From contig NZ_JAQTLY010000009.1 of assembly GCF_028714655.1 (NCBI RefSeq), forward strand, positions 1 to 64,000: DNA of 64,000 bases, in the 5' to 3' direction. The position numbers were made by a program, and so were the translations under genes. Numbering within the stretch: position 1 is the stretch's first letter; every line of letters begins with the position of its first letter. The notes beneath the pieces are model-generated. The model was not told where the DNA came from. It did no database searches and saw nothing but the letters and a program-made list of their open reading frames with translations. Positions 7,337-13,632 of this stretch are shown here, piece by piece. The DNA is from Sulfurimonas sp. (GTDB lineage: Bacteria; Campylobacterota; Campylobacteria; Campylobacterales; Sulfurimonadaceae).

Positions 7337-7912
7337 ATGAGAGCAGAGATATTAGAACTTATAAAAAAAGCAAGAGCAAGCTCTTTTAATCGCAATAATT
7401 ATAGTGTACATGTAGATTTAAGAAGTTTTGTTTCTTCTATGCTTTTACATACTTGGTATGATAAAAAGGAAACATCAGAAAAGGATGTTTCCGTCTCTGA
7501 TAAAGAGTGGCTAGATAGAGTTATTCCTGACTTTCAAAGAGCAAATAATAAATGGAATAAATCTATGAAATTGAAATTTGTTGAAAATATTTTAAATGGT
7601 GCAAAAACAGAGCTTCTATTATTTAGGATGGAAGAAGATGGAGATGCCCAAATAATTGATGGGTTGCAGAGAACTACTGCATTGATAGATTTTTTTGATG
7701 GAAAAATTAAACCTTTCGGTTATTCATATTCTGAATTAAAAGATAGTCTTAGAGCGTTCCCTGATAATATTTCTATTAAAATTTATACTTTCTCAACATG
7801 GGAAGAGGTTGGTAGATTTTATATAGATATGAATGAAAACATAACGCACTCTAAAGCTGATATTCAAAAAGCTAAAGATTGGTTTTTAGCTGAACACAAT
7901 ATCGAATTATAA
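7337..7912 (+). CDS. DUF262 / ParB-like nuclease-fold protein
   Basis: Residues about 50-130 match the DUF262/GmrSD N-terminal fold, which is related to the ParB nucleotide-hydrolysing fold: DRVIPDFQRANNKW, then KLKFVENILNG, and the diagnostic IDGLQRTTALIDF. In restriction and defence proteins this fold hydrolyses NTPs or cuts DNA. At 191 residues the protein has only this domain and lacks the usual C-terminal HNH (DUF1524) nuclease. It is read from the promoter at 7280. A deleted copy lies at 1336-1467. A defence or toxin role is inference. Confidence 0.7.
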   Translation: MRAEILELIKKARASSFNRNNYSVHVDLRSFVSSMLLHTWYDKKETSEKDVSVSDKEWLDRVIPDFQRANNKWNKSMKLKFVENILNGAKTELLLFRMEEDGDAQIIDGLQRTTALIDFFDGKIKPFGYSYSELKDSLRAFPDNISIKIYTFSTWEEVGRFYIDMNENITHSKADIQKAKDWFLAEHNIEL

Positions 7913-7942
7913 TACTGAAATAAGCTGTACTATGGAAAAAAA

Positions 7943-8233
7943 ATGAGAAAAATATTATTAAGTTTAGTTTTGTTAGGTGTTGCCCTATTAAGTGCTGATA
8001 ATATAAAAAACACTTATAGTGAGCTGGTTGAAGCTAAAAAAGAAAAAATAGTTAAACTTCAAAGAATTAAATTTACATTAAAAAAATATGAGAGTTTATT
8101 ATCTATTTTAGATTCTCTAAATACACTACCTGATGATAAAGTTGCAATAGCTGATTTAGATAAAATTATTGATGATGAAAAAGTGGAACTGCAAAAACAG
8201 TATGATAGCTTTGAAAATAAATCACTGAAATAA
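7943..8233 (+). CDS. Small exported protein with coiled-coil character
   Basis: An N-terminal signal peptide (MRKILLSLVLLGVALLSADN, cleavage likely after SA) is followed by a charged helical body of about 75 residues with heptad-like Leu/Ile spacing. Likely periplasmic. The family is not recognised. The last codons TCA CTG AAA TAA belong to the boundary repeat at 8224-8234, and another copy lies upstream at 7914, so the gene fills one repeat-bounded unit. Confidence 0.6.
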   Translation: MRKILLSLVLLGVALLSADNIKNTYSELVEAKKEKIVKLQRIKFTLKKYESLLSILDSLNTLPDDKVAIADLDKIIDDEKVELQKQYDSFENKSLK

Positions 8234-8242
8234 GGAAAAAAG

Positions 8243-8444
8243 ATGGGAGATATAAATAAAAGACTTTTTTAATGTTTCAATATTAATTGAAGCATTAAAA
8301 AAGTTACCAAAAAATGCCAAAATTTGCATTACACAAAATAACACTTATAACGAAAACGACTTTGCTAAAATATTCTCTGAACCAATAAAATTAGATGGAA
8401 ATGAAGATATTTATGTTATTGGTCATTCAGAAGATTGGAATTAA
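8243..8444 (+). pseudogene. Frameshifted small gene
   Basis: The ATG at 8243 reads MGDINKRLF and stops after 9 codons. One frame over, a good coding stretch runs to 8444 (KDFFNVSILIEALKKLPKNA ... IGHSEDWN). Removing one A from the AAAA run at about 8258-8261 joins MGDINK to DFFNVSIL and restores a protein of about 65 residues. The cause is a natural frameshift, a phase-variable A-run or a sequencing error. The family is unknown. Repeat copies flank it at 8224 and 8487. Confidence 0.5.
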
Positions 8445-8486
8445 AACATATCGCTTTAAAGATGAGCAATAAATAAACCCGTGATT

Positions 8487-8568
8487 ACTGAAATAAGTTT
8501 TTAAACCAGATTCTAGCCTCTCTCGGAGAGGTCTGAATGTGTTTTAAAATTAAACTTGGAGAGGCAAA
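8487..8568 (+). repeat. Long cassette-boundary hairpin, copy 2
   Basis: ACTGAAATAAG (8487-8497) is followed directly by an imperfect hairpin: left arm 8498-8520 (TTTTTAAACCAGATTCTAG), a perfect tip CCTCTC-TCG-GAGAGG, and right arm ending GAATGTGTTTTAAAA at 8549. The element ends at the ribosome binding site of the next gene. Shorter versions follow the repeats at 3395 and 10721, where TTTTTAAA and TTTTAAAGGAG are nearly joined. The shape, an imperfect arm pair with bulges, recalls integron attC sites, but the GTTRRRY core is absent. Confidence 0.7.
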
Positions 8569-8982
8569 ATGAGCATAATAGATAGAGAAAGTATCGACAG
8601 CATAACCAAAGAAGATATGGATAATATCAGAGTTGACATGACAATAAATAGTGGGGCTATTCCTCTGAAACAAGCCAATAAAATATTTGATTTGGTTCAG
8701 CATTATATAGATTATGAAAAACCTCTCATAGAACATATTAAAGAAGAGTATGAGACTTTTAAAAACCGTTCTTGTATGACTTGTGCAGATAAAACAGATG
8801 GTATTGGAGAATGTAGTATTTATAATTTTTTAAAAGATAGTGATGAAGATTTTGAGCCTAGTAAATTTAGTTGCAGTTTATACTGTCAAAAGACAAGAAA
8901 AAAACCTAAGTATTATTTGATTGATGAATCTCATAATATTTTTGATTATAAATCTATTAGAAATACATTAAATAAATCATGA
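8569..8982 (+). CDS. Cysteine-containing hypothetical protein, 137 aa
   Basis: This soluble acidic protein has a C-terminal cysteine cluster: CMTCADKTDGIGECSIY (from about residue 65) and SCSLYCQKTRKKP (about 105). The spacing suggests a metal-binding module similar in flavour to that of the gene at 3431. GGAGAGGCAAA precedes the ATG and belongs to the hairpin repeat. No family name can be given. The TGA stop overlaps a variant repeat (CATGAAATAAG). Confidence 0.55.
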   Translation: MSIIDRESIDSITKEDMDNIRVDMTINSGAIPLKQANKIFDLVQHYIDYEKPLIEHIKEEYETFKNRSCMTCADKTDGIGECSIYNFLKDSDEDFEPSKFSCSLYCQKTRKKPKYYLIDESHNIFDYKSIRNTLNKS

Positions 8983-9002
8983 AATAAGAGCAAGGATTTA
9001 GC

Positions 9003-9260
9003 ATGTTGGCAACAAATGGAGACATAATAAAAATCAAAGATGATTGGGCTATTTACGGAATGATGTCCAGTGAGGTATATATAGTTGGTTTTAAAAACGA
9101 TAAGCTTGTAGCTCTACCAAAGCATAGAAAAGAAGCAAGTGGGCTTGATGTTGATGATGATTCAGATTATGACATTATAGGAAACATCAAAGAGAATAAA
9201 AATTTGATACCAAGCGAATATACAGAAGATGAAATTAATAATATAAAAATAGCGGAATAA
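9003..9260 (+). CDS. Hypothetical protein, 85 aa
   Basis: This small acidic protein (MLATNGDIIKIKDDWAIYG) has alternating beta-type stretches in the first half and an acidic second half; there is no membrane segment. AAGGATTTAGC precedes the ATG. A degenerate boundary repeat (AGCGGAATAAG) covers its stop. No function can be assigned. Confidence 0.5.
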   Translation: MLATNGDIIKIKDDWAIYGMMSSEVYIVGFKNDKLVALPKHRKEASGLDVDDDSDYDIIGNIKENKNLIPSEYTEDEINNIKIAE

Positions 9261-9270
9261 GGAAAAAAAG

Positions 9271-9750
9271 ATGAAAAATGCACATTTTATAGACACACAG
9301 CGAGAGCCAGAAGACAATAAAGATTTAACTTTTTTAGAAGATGGTGTGGTTTTTGGAGTTGGCGGAGTAAGTGAAAGTGGTAAATATGATAAATTTTTTA
9401 ATAGTGCCTCTCCTGCTATGGATTTTATTGGTGTTGCATTTATAGATGAAAATATTGATACAGGTATTCATATTTGCGTGCCACACTCGCATTCAAATGG
9501 GATGGAAGAAGCTCTTAAACACCAATTAAAAGATGCTATTGAATCTAGTGGAGTTATCCTTGTTGATGGCAAATGTGATGCGGAGATAATGAAAGAAATG
9601 ATGAAGTTTGCGGAAGCTTCTGGAAGAGAAAGAGATTTTGTTATGATGGAAGTTAATGAGGCTCAAAAAGTGTGGAATAATCCACTAAAACCTATTTCAA
9701 AATATAGAGATTTAGAGTTTGGAAAAAAGAAGTCGAGATTTAGCAGATGA
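9271..9750 (+). CDS. Hypothetical protein with faint coupling-protein resemblance, upstream of LHH toxin
   Basis: The stretch GVILVDGKCDAEIMKEMMKFAEASGRERDF (written here only in outline) follows the Walker B region of TraD/VirD4-type coupling proteins, where VIxIDxKGDxEL is followed by a helix ending in AGR-x-x-F; here the order is LVDGKCD, then FAEASGRERDF, near residues 97-125. An earlier GVGGVSESGK is not a good P-loop. At 159 residues it cannot be a complete ATPase. The stop overlaps the start of the toxin gene (ATGA), so it is probably part of the toxin module, for example as adaptor or accessory protein. This is inference. Confidence 0.45.
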   Translation: MKNAHFIDTQREPEDNKDLTFLEDGVVFGVGGVSESGKYDKFFNSASPAMDFIGVAFIDENIDTGIHICVPHSHSNGMEEALKHQLKDAIESSGVILVDGKCDAEIMKEMMKFAEASGRERDFVMMEVNEAQKVWNNPLKPISKYRDLEFGKKKSRFSR

Positions 9751-10319
9751 AATTTATATTGAATCTACTTCTTATTGTTTCTCTTCTTTTTGGCTCACAG
9801 CTTAACGCTGGAATTTTTAAAAACACAGCTAGACTTGGTTTGGCGATTGGTGCGGTTAAGGCTTATAAAGTTGCGAAAGAAAAAAAGCTTCTAAAGAAAA
9901 CCAAAAAAAGCATGAATGGTACTTTTGAAAAAATTACTACTAAAAATATCTATGCTCCAAACGGCGAACGAACTGTTTATCAGAGGGAAATAAATCCAGA
10001 TTTAGCAGTAAAAGATAAATATGGAAATGAAATAAAAAACCTTGATAGAATGAAAAAAGGCAAAGCCCCTTATGTTGAAAAAAATGGAAATATTGAGAAG
10101 GTTGAATTACATCATATAAAACAAAATGACAATGGCTCACTTGCTGAATTAAGTAAATCAACACATGGCATTAAAGATTCCGAGAAAGGAGCAAAAGCTT
10201 TGCATCCGTATGGAAACAAAAAGAATCCAGATAATCCTATTTCTAAAGAGCGAACAAACTTTGATAAAGAAAGAAGTGAATATTACAAACAAAGAGCTAA
10301 GGGGTTGTTAGATGAATAA
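9747..10319 (+). CDS. Exported LHH-type HNH/EndoVII nuclease toxin
   Basis: The N-terminus is a Sec signal peptide (MKFILNLLLIVSLLFGSQLNAG) followed by a shared linker (AVKAYKVAKEKKLLKK) also found in the gene at 11228. The C-terminus, about residues 115-160, carries VELHHIKQNDNGSLAELSKSTH and a later LHPYGN, the signature of the LHH branch of HNH/endonuclease VII toxins. Such domains cut nucleic acid in target cells. The next gene overlaps by 8 bp and looks like a SUKH immunity protein. The mature protein would be periplasmic, so delivery needs an extra step that cannot be seen here. Confidence 0.75.
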   Translation: MKFILNLLLIVSLLFGSQLNAGIFKNTARLGLAIGAVKAYKVAKEKKLLKKTKKSMNGTFEKITTKNIYAPNGERTVYQREINPDLAVKDKYGNEIKNLDRMKKGKAPYVEKNGNIEKVELHHIKQNDNGSLAELSKSTHGIKDSEKGAKALHPYGNKKNPDNPISKERTNFDKERSEYYKQRAKGLLDE

Positions 10320-10704
10320 AACATTAAAAGAGTTTTTAAACAAAAATGCAATTTTTGCAAAAGAAGAATCATCACTTTTAATGAAAAAAGATTTAGAATC
10401 TTGGGGAATTGATAGCAATTCTTTATTCTATAAACTTTTTGGAGCCGTTGCTCTTTTTCCGTCTGGCAATACAGTGGAGATAAATTCACTTGGAGAAGTA
10501 AAAAAGCATGATAATCTACTTTTAATTGGTGATGATGAATTGGGGCTACTTGTGTATGATATTGATTTAGATATGGTATATGAGTATGAATTTGATGCTG
10601 AAAAAGATTATAAGTATTATCTTGCAGAGAAAAGAAATAATTTTATAGAAAGTTGGAATTCTTTTGAAGAGTTTTTAGAAGATTATTATCAAGATGAGCT
10701 ATAA
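10312..10704 (+). CDS. SUKH/SMI1-KNR4-like immunity protein
   Basis: This acidic 130-residue protein starts within the toxin's stop (overlap of 8 bp). The pattern GAVALFPSGNTVEINSLGEV, a central acidic strand region and a C-terminal NSFEEFLEDYY fit the SUKH (SMI1/KNR4) immunity fold, in which a Trp/Phe-x-SFxEFL helix closes the domain. SUKH proteins are the common partners of LHH-type nuclease toxins. Its job would be to bind and block the 9747 product. Family assignment is from pattern only. Confidence 0.65.
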   Translation: MNKTLKEFLNKNAIFAKEESSLLMKKDLESWGIDSNSLFYKLFGAVALFPSGNTVEINSLGEVKKHDNLLLIGDDELGLLVYDIDLDMVYEYEFDAEKDYKYYLAEKRNNFIESWNSFEEFLEDYYQDEL

Positions 10705-10762
10705 GAAGAAGAGCAAATATACTGAAATAAGGTTTTTTTAAAAATTTTAAAGGAGAAACAAA

Positions 10763-11203
10763 ATGATAAAAATACTAAAAATAGCTCTTGGATTGATTGT
10801 AATTTTTCTCGTAAATGGGTGTGGTAATATTGGAGTAGAAATGGAAGAAAATATAACACAGTTTGTAACTATTTCTTCTTGGGCAGTTATTGTGCTTTTT
10901 GGGTTTGGATTTACATTATGGCTCTTATCTTTTTTTGAAAAAATTGAGATAAGCAAACAGCTACTTGGTGTTGTTTATAATATGCTTTGGATACCACTGT
11001 TTCTATTTATATCTTCGCTCGCTGGATTATACGAAGGAAGCGACGGGCTTTTTAATGGAATTGAGAATGTCCCATATAGTGCAAACACATTTTTATTATT
11101 CGCCCTAAGTGGGTTTTTTTGGCTTATATTGTTTGTTGTAATTATACTTACAATATTTTCTGTAGTGAAATATTTATATGACAATATTAAAGTCATGAAA
11201 TAA
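10763..11203 (+). CDS. Membrane protein with lipobox-like N-terminus, 146 aa
   Basis: A lipobox-like stretch (IVIFLVNGCGN, Cys about residue 20) is followed by three hydrophobic segments (about 36-58, 72-92 and 112-138). It may be either a lipoprotein with membrane helices or simply a polytopic protein. AAAGGAG lies 8 bases before the ATG, directly after the short hairpin of the boundary repeat at 10721. It sits between the two toxin modules. No family recognised. Confidence 0.5.
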   Translation: MIKILKIALGLIVIFLVNGCGNIGVEMEENITQFVTISSWAVIVLFGFGFTLWLLSFFEKIEISKQLLGVVYNMLWIPLFLFISSLAGLYEGSDGLFNGIENVPYSANTFLLFALSGFFWLILFVVIILTIFSVVKYLYDNIKVMK

Positions 11204-11227
11204 GTTTGAAATCAAATAAGGAAAAAA

Positions 11228-11764
11228 ATGAAATCCATCATAAATCTCTTCTTAATATTTTCTCTTCTTTTTAGCTCTCAGCTTAATGCTGGATGGATAA
11301 AAGATACCGCTAAAGTTGCAGTGGTCGCTGGTGCTGTTAAAGCTTACAAAGTCGCTAAAGACAAAAAGCTTTTTAGAAAAGAAACAGTAGATAAGACAAA
11401 TGAGCCAACATATAAAACCCTTAGAAAAGAGAAAAAGAAAGATGCCCATCATATAATTCAAGATGCTTCTGTTAAACATCTTCCCAATTACAATAGAAAT
11501 AATGCACCAGCTATTCAGCTAGAGGGAGCATCAATAAAAAAAGACACACCACACTATAAAGCGACACGAGAACAGAGGAAAAGCGGTGGTGGCACATACG
11601 ATAAAGAGCGAAAAATTGCATATAAAGCATTAAGAAAAGCTGGAACAAGTAAAGAAGAGGCAAAAAGTGCAGTTCAAAGGGCAGATAATTATTTTGAAAG
11701 CATTGGTGTTGATAAAAATACTTTAACAAATATCCCAAAAAATAGGAAAAGAGATGCAAACTAA
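11228..11764 (+). CDS. Exported AHH-like HNH nuclease toxin
   Basis: The first 50 residues are a close copy of the toxin at 9747: signal peptide MKSIINLFLIFSLLFSSQ ending LNAG, then AVKAYKVAKDKKLFRK. The C-terminal domain differs completely. It begins KKDAHHIIQDASVKHLP, continues NAPAIQLEG, DTPHYKAT, GGGTYDKER and ends in an alpha-helical part with NIPKNR. This pattern occurs as C-terminal tip of polymorphic toxins and has the AHH/HNH-type His pair. Identical carrier with exchanged tip is the classic sign of toxin diversification. The next gene overlaps by 11 bp and is the likely immunity gene. Confidence 0.7.
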   Translation: MKSIINLFLIFSLLFSSQLNAGWIKDTAKVAVVAGAVKAYKVAKDKKLFRKETVDKTNEPTYKTLRKEKKKDAHHIIQDASVKHLPNYNRNNAPAIQLEGASIKKDTPHYKATREQRKSGGGTYDKERKIAYKALRKAGTSKEEAKSAVQRADNYFESIGVDKNTLTNIPKNRKRDAN

Positions 11765-12092
11765 AATAAAAAATAGTGTTATTCATGTAGTGAGTTTATT
11801 AATTGATAATCAATATAAAAAATTAGCTGAATTATCCAATAGTAGGCTTACAGCGAAAGAGATAGAAGAAGCAGTAAAAGACTATGGGGAGACATTAATA
11901 ATGCCAAGCGATGAAGCATTTAATGAAATAGATTTTTTAGAGATAGAAAATGCAGAATCTAAAGAATGGAGTGTAGAGTTTGATTTATGGAGCAAAGAGA
12001 GTGGAAAAACGGATTTAACTCTTCAGTTAACACTCACTCAAATAGATGAGGGTGAATTAAATATAGAATTAGATGATATTCATGTGCTGTAG
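11754..12092 (+). CDS. Probable immunity protein (DUF7668-like)
   Basis: This 112-residue acidic protein starts inside the toxin gene. It has an N-terminal helix pair (SVIHVVSLLIDNQYKKLAELS), an IEEAVKDYGETLIMPS stretch, and then WSVEFDLWSKESGKTDLTLQL and a terminal IELDDIHVL. The W-x-V-x-x-xLW...SDLTL...IDDIHV order is that of DUF7668-type proteins often coded beside polymorphic toxins. Its expected role is to neutralise the 11228 nuclease. Assignment is by pattern and position. Confidence 0.6.
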   Translation: MQTKIKNSVIHVVSLLIDNQYKKLAELSNSRLTAKEIEEAVKDYGETLIMPSDEAFNEIDFLEIENAESKEWSVEFDLWSKESGKTDLTLQLTLTQIDEGELNIELDDIHVL

Positions 12093-12115
12093 TATTTAAA
12101 AGCGGAGAGCAAAAA

Positions 12116-12343
12116 ATGATTCAGTTAAACACCAAAGAGATTGATTTTATTTTAGCCAAATTAGAGCTAGATACTGAAACACAAAACCTAGTTAAGAGTG
12201 GTAGCTTATCCGATGAAATTGCAGACGATATTCGTGACCTATGCACCGAAAAATTAGATGTTTCTGGCTATGATGAAGATTATAATCTCACAGAAGAGGG
12301 TGAGATGTTGAACGATTTGATTGATAAATTATATATAGGATAG
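12116..12343 (+). CDS. Small acidic protein, possible second immunity factor
   Basis: This 75-residue protein has a pattern seen in small orphan proteins near immunity genes: LCTEKLDVSGYDEDYNLTEEG followed by MLNDLIDKLYIG (shown in outline). It has no membrane segment and is strongly acidic. AGCGGAGAG lies upstream of the ATG. Its position directly after a toxin-immunity pair makes an immunity role plausible, but no activity is known. Confidence 0.55.
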   Translation: MIQLNTKEIDFILAKLELDTETQNLVKSGSLSDEIADDIRDLCTEKLDVSGYDEDYNLTEEGEMLNDLIDKLYIG

Positions 12344-12351
12344 CAACAGAC

Positions 12352-12450
12352 ATGACACAACTACAAATCCAAGAACTATTCAGCGTTGCCCCTTCAACAC
12401 TCAAAGAATGGAAGAATGACACCACAAAAATAATTAATCAACCTCCCTAA
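12352..12450 (+). pseudogene. Truncated HTH gene at the accessory/backbone junction
   Basis: The frame reads MTQLQIQELFSVAPSTLKEW and stops after 32 codons. The start matches small DNA-binding proteins in which a helix-turn-helix (ELFSVAPSTLKEWK) is followed by about 40 more residues; the gene at 59963 has the related LLGVARATFSDWKK. Here the rest is missing, and the stop lies inside the tail end of the convergent AAA+ gene. It marks where the accessory array was joined to the plasmid backbone. Confidence 0.5.
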
Positions 12451-13630
12451 AGTTTGCTATTCTTGCCGCTTGGATTGTGTTTATTACTCCTCTTTGCGCA
12501 AAATAGATTTGTGGTTTTTGGATATCTACCACTTTTTGTAGTATGGCTGTATCGCAGAAAAGTTCATCTTCTTGTATTTGACAATACAAAAGGAGGTTTG
12601 ACATAAGCTCCTTTATCTCTCCTGCTGCGTATTTTCCGAACCTTGTGTGCTGTGAAGCACTGCTTAATATTGGTATTTCGCATTTGGCATAAAGTGAGCT
12701 TGAAACATTGTATATATCATCTCCCAATATGCCTCTTACTCTCATTTTCTTTATATAATAGTTGCAGATATCTATAAAATCTGATTTTGTCGGGTATCCT
12801 ACAAAATATTTGAGTCCGAATCTGTTTATAAATTCCGGGTTCTTGTTTAGCAAATCAGTTATGTTGTTCGCTGTTGCGATTACGAAATTACTTTTGATTT
12901 TAAAACCACTTTCGCTGTTGAAATTGTTAAAGATTGTAAGTAGCTTTCCTATAACAACTTTTGCCATTGCTACGCCGCTGCTAGGGTCGGCGGCTTTTTC
13001 TATTTCGTCTATAAGTAAAACATAGTTGTCTATATTTTCAAGATAGTAGAAAAAATCATCAAGTTTCTTCGATGGGTTTGCATCACACATTATTATCCCT
13101 AAATCAAGCATAATAAGTTTATATCCTAACTCCCCTGCTAGGCACTCTGCAAAAAAAGATTTTCCAGAACGGGATACTCCCAAGAAGATTGAGAGGTTTT
13201 TTTGTATAAGTCCTTTTGTTATGTATTCTTTTGTGCGGAGCATATCAGACTTTGGAATATTGAACCCGCCGAGATCTTTAAATGTGGTTTTTGGTTCGGA
13301 AACCGTTATTCCAAATTTATTATAAATCTCTGAATTAATATCTTCATAGTATTTTTCTTGTTGCGTGCTTTTTACTCCACCCATTTTGGTTTTTGGAAGT
13401 GTTTTGACAATTAAAACAGAGCTGTTTAAGAGTTTTTCGGGTGACATAAAGGCTATAGACGGGTTGCCGAGGTTTTCCTTGATGGTTTTGCCATCAGGGA
13501 ATGGGAGAATTTTTTTAATCTCTTGAAGATATGGTGGATTTCCCAAAGATTTTTTTATCTCTTGGAGCGCTCCCGTGGCGAGCGTGTCGTAGTACCATGA
13601 GTCGTCTGTAAGAAGCTGTAGATATGCCAT
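12434..13630 (-). CDS. AAA+ ATPase in the partition operon
   Basis: A 398-residue protein with one AAA+ module: Walker A GVSRSGKS (about 151-158), Walker B LLIDEIE (205-211), sensor-1 ATANN (252-256) and arginine finger NRF (270). The N-terminal 110 residues are unrelated to known domains and hold a short internal repeat (EIKKSLGNPP / IKENLGNPS). The module is closest to FtsH/Ycf46-type AAA+ domains that remodel proteins. It begins 2 bases after the parB stop and is the last gene of the minus-strand operon. Its role in plasmid maintenance is inferred from that position. Confidence 0.75.
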   Translation of the reverse strand: MAYLQLLTDDSWYYDTLATGALQEIKKSLGNPPYLQEIKKILPFPDGKTIKENLGNPSIAFMSPEKLLNSSVLIVKTLPKTKMGGVKSTQQEKYYEDINSEIYNKFGITVSEPKTTFKDLGGFNIPKSDMLRTKEYITKGLIQKNLSIFLGVSRSGKSFFAECLAGELGYKLIMLDLGIIMCDANPSKKLDDFFYYLENIDNYVLLIDEIEKAADPSSGVAMAKVVIGKLLTIFNNFNSESGFKIKSNFVIATANNITDLLNKNPEFINRFGLKYFVGYPTKSDFIDICNYYIKKMRVRGILGDDIYNVSSSLYAKCEIPILSSASQHTRFGKYAAGEIKELMSNLLLYCQIQEDELFCDTAILQKVVDIQKPQIYFAQRGVINTIQAARIANFREVD

Positions 13631-13632
13631 CG

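Larger units (their letters stand above)
1717..11204 (+). repeat. Family of cassette-boundary repeats, consensus ACTGAAATAAG
   Basis: Nine copies match CTGAAATAAG exactly (first base at 1718, 2072, 2320, 3396, 5850, 7915, 8225, 8488, 10722). Variants with one or two changes start at 3962, 6101, 6890, 8979 and 11195; weaker ones lie at 2976, 5379 and 9252. Every copy sits at a gene boundary on the same strand, and they are spaced by one gene. In five genes (1490, 2092, 3431, 5406, 7943) the repeat supplies the last codons and stop (CTG AAA/G TAA). Several copies are followed by TTTTTAAA...TTTTAAAGGAG, a hairpin that ends in a ribosome binding site. I noticed no copies after 12.4 kb, but that was not an exhaustive search. 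Confidence 0.8.

Noticed and set aside
8487..8568. Classical integron attC site
   Set aside because: The hairpin shape is similar, but there is no GTTRRRY/RYYYAAC core pair and no IntI-type integrase with its extra domain. I keep it as attC-like only.
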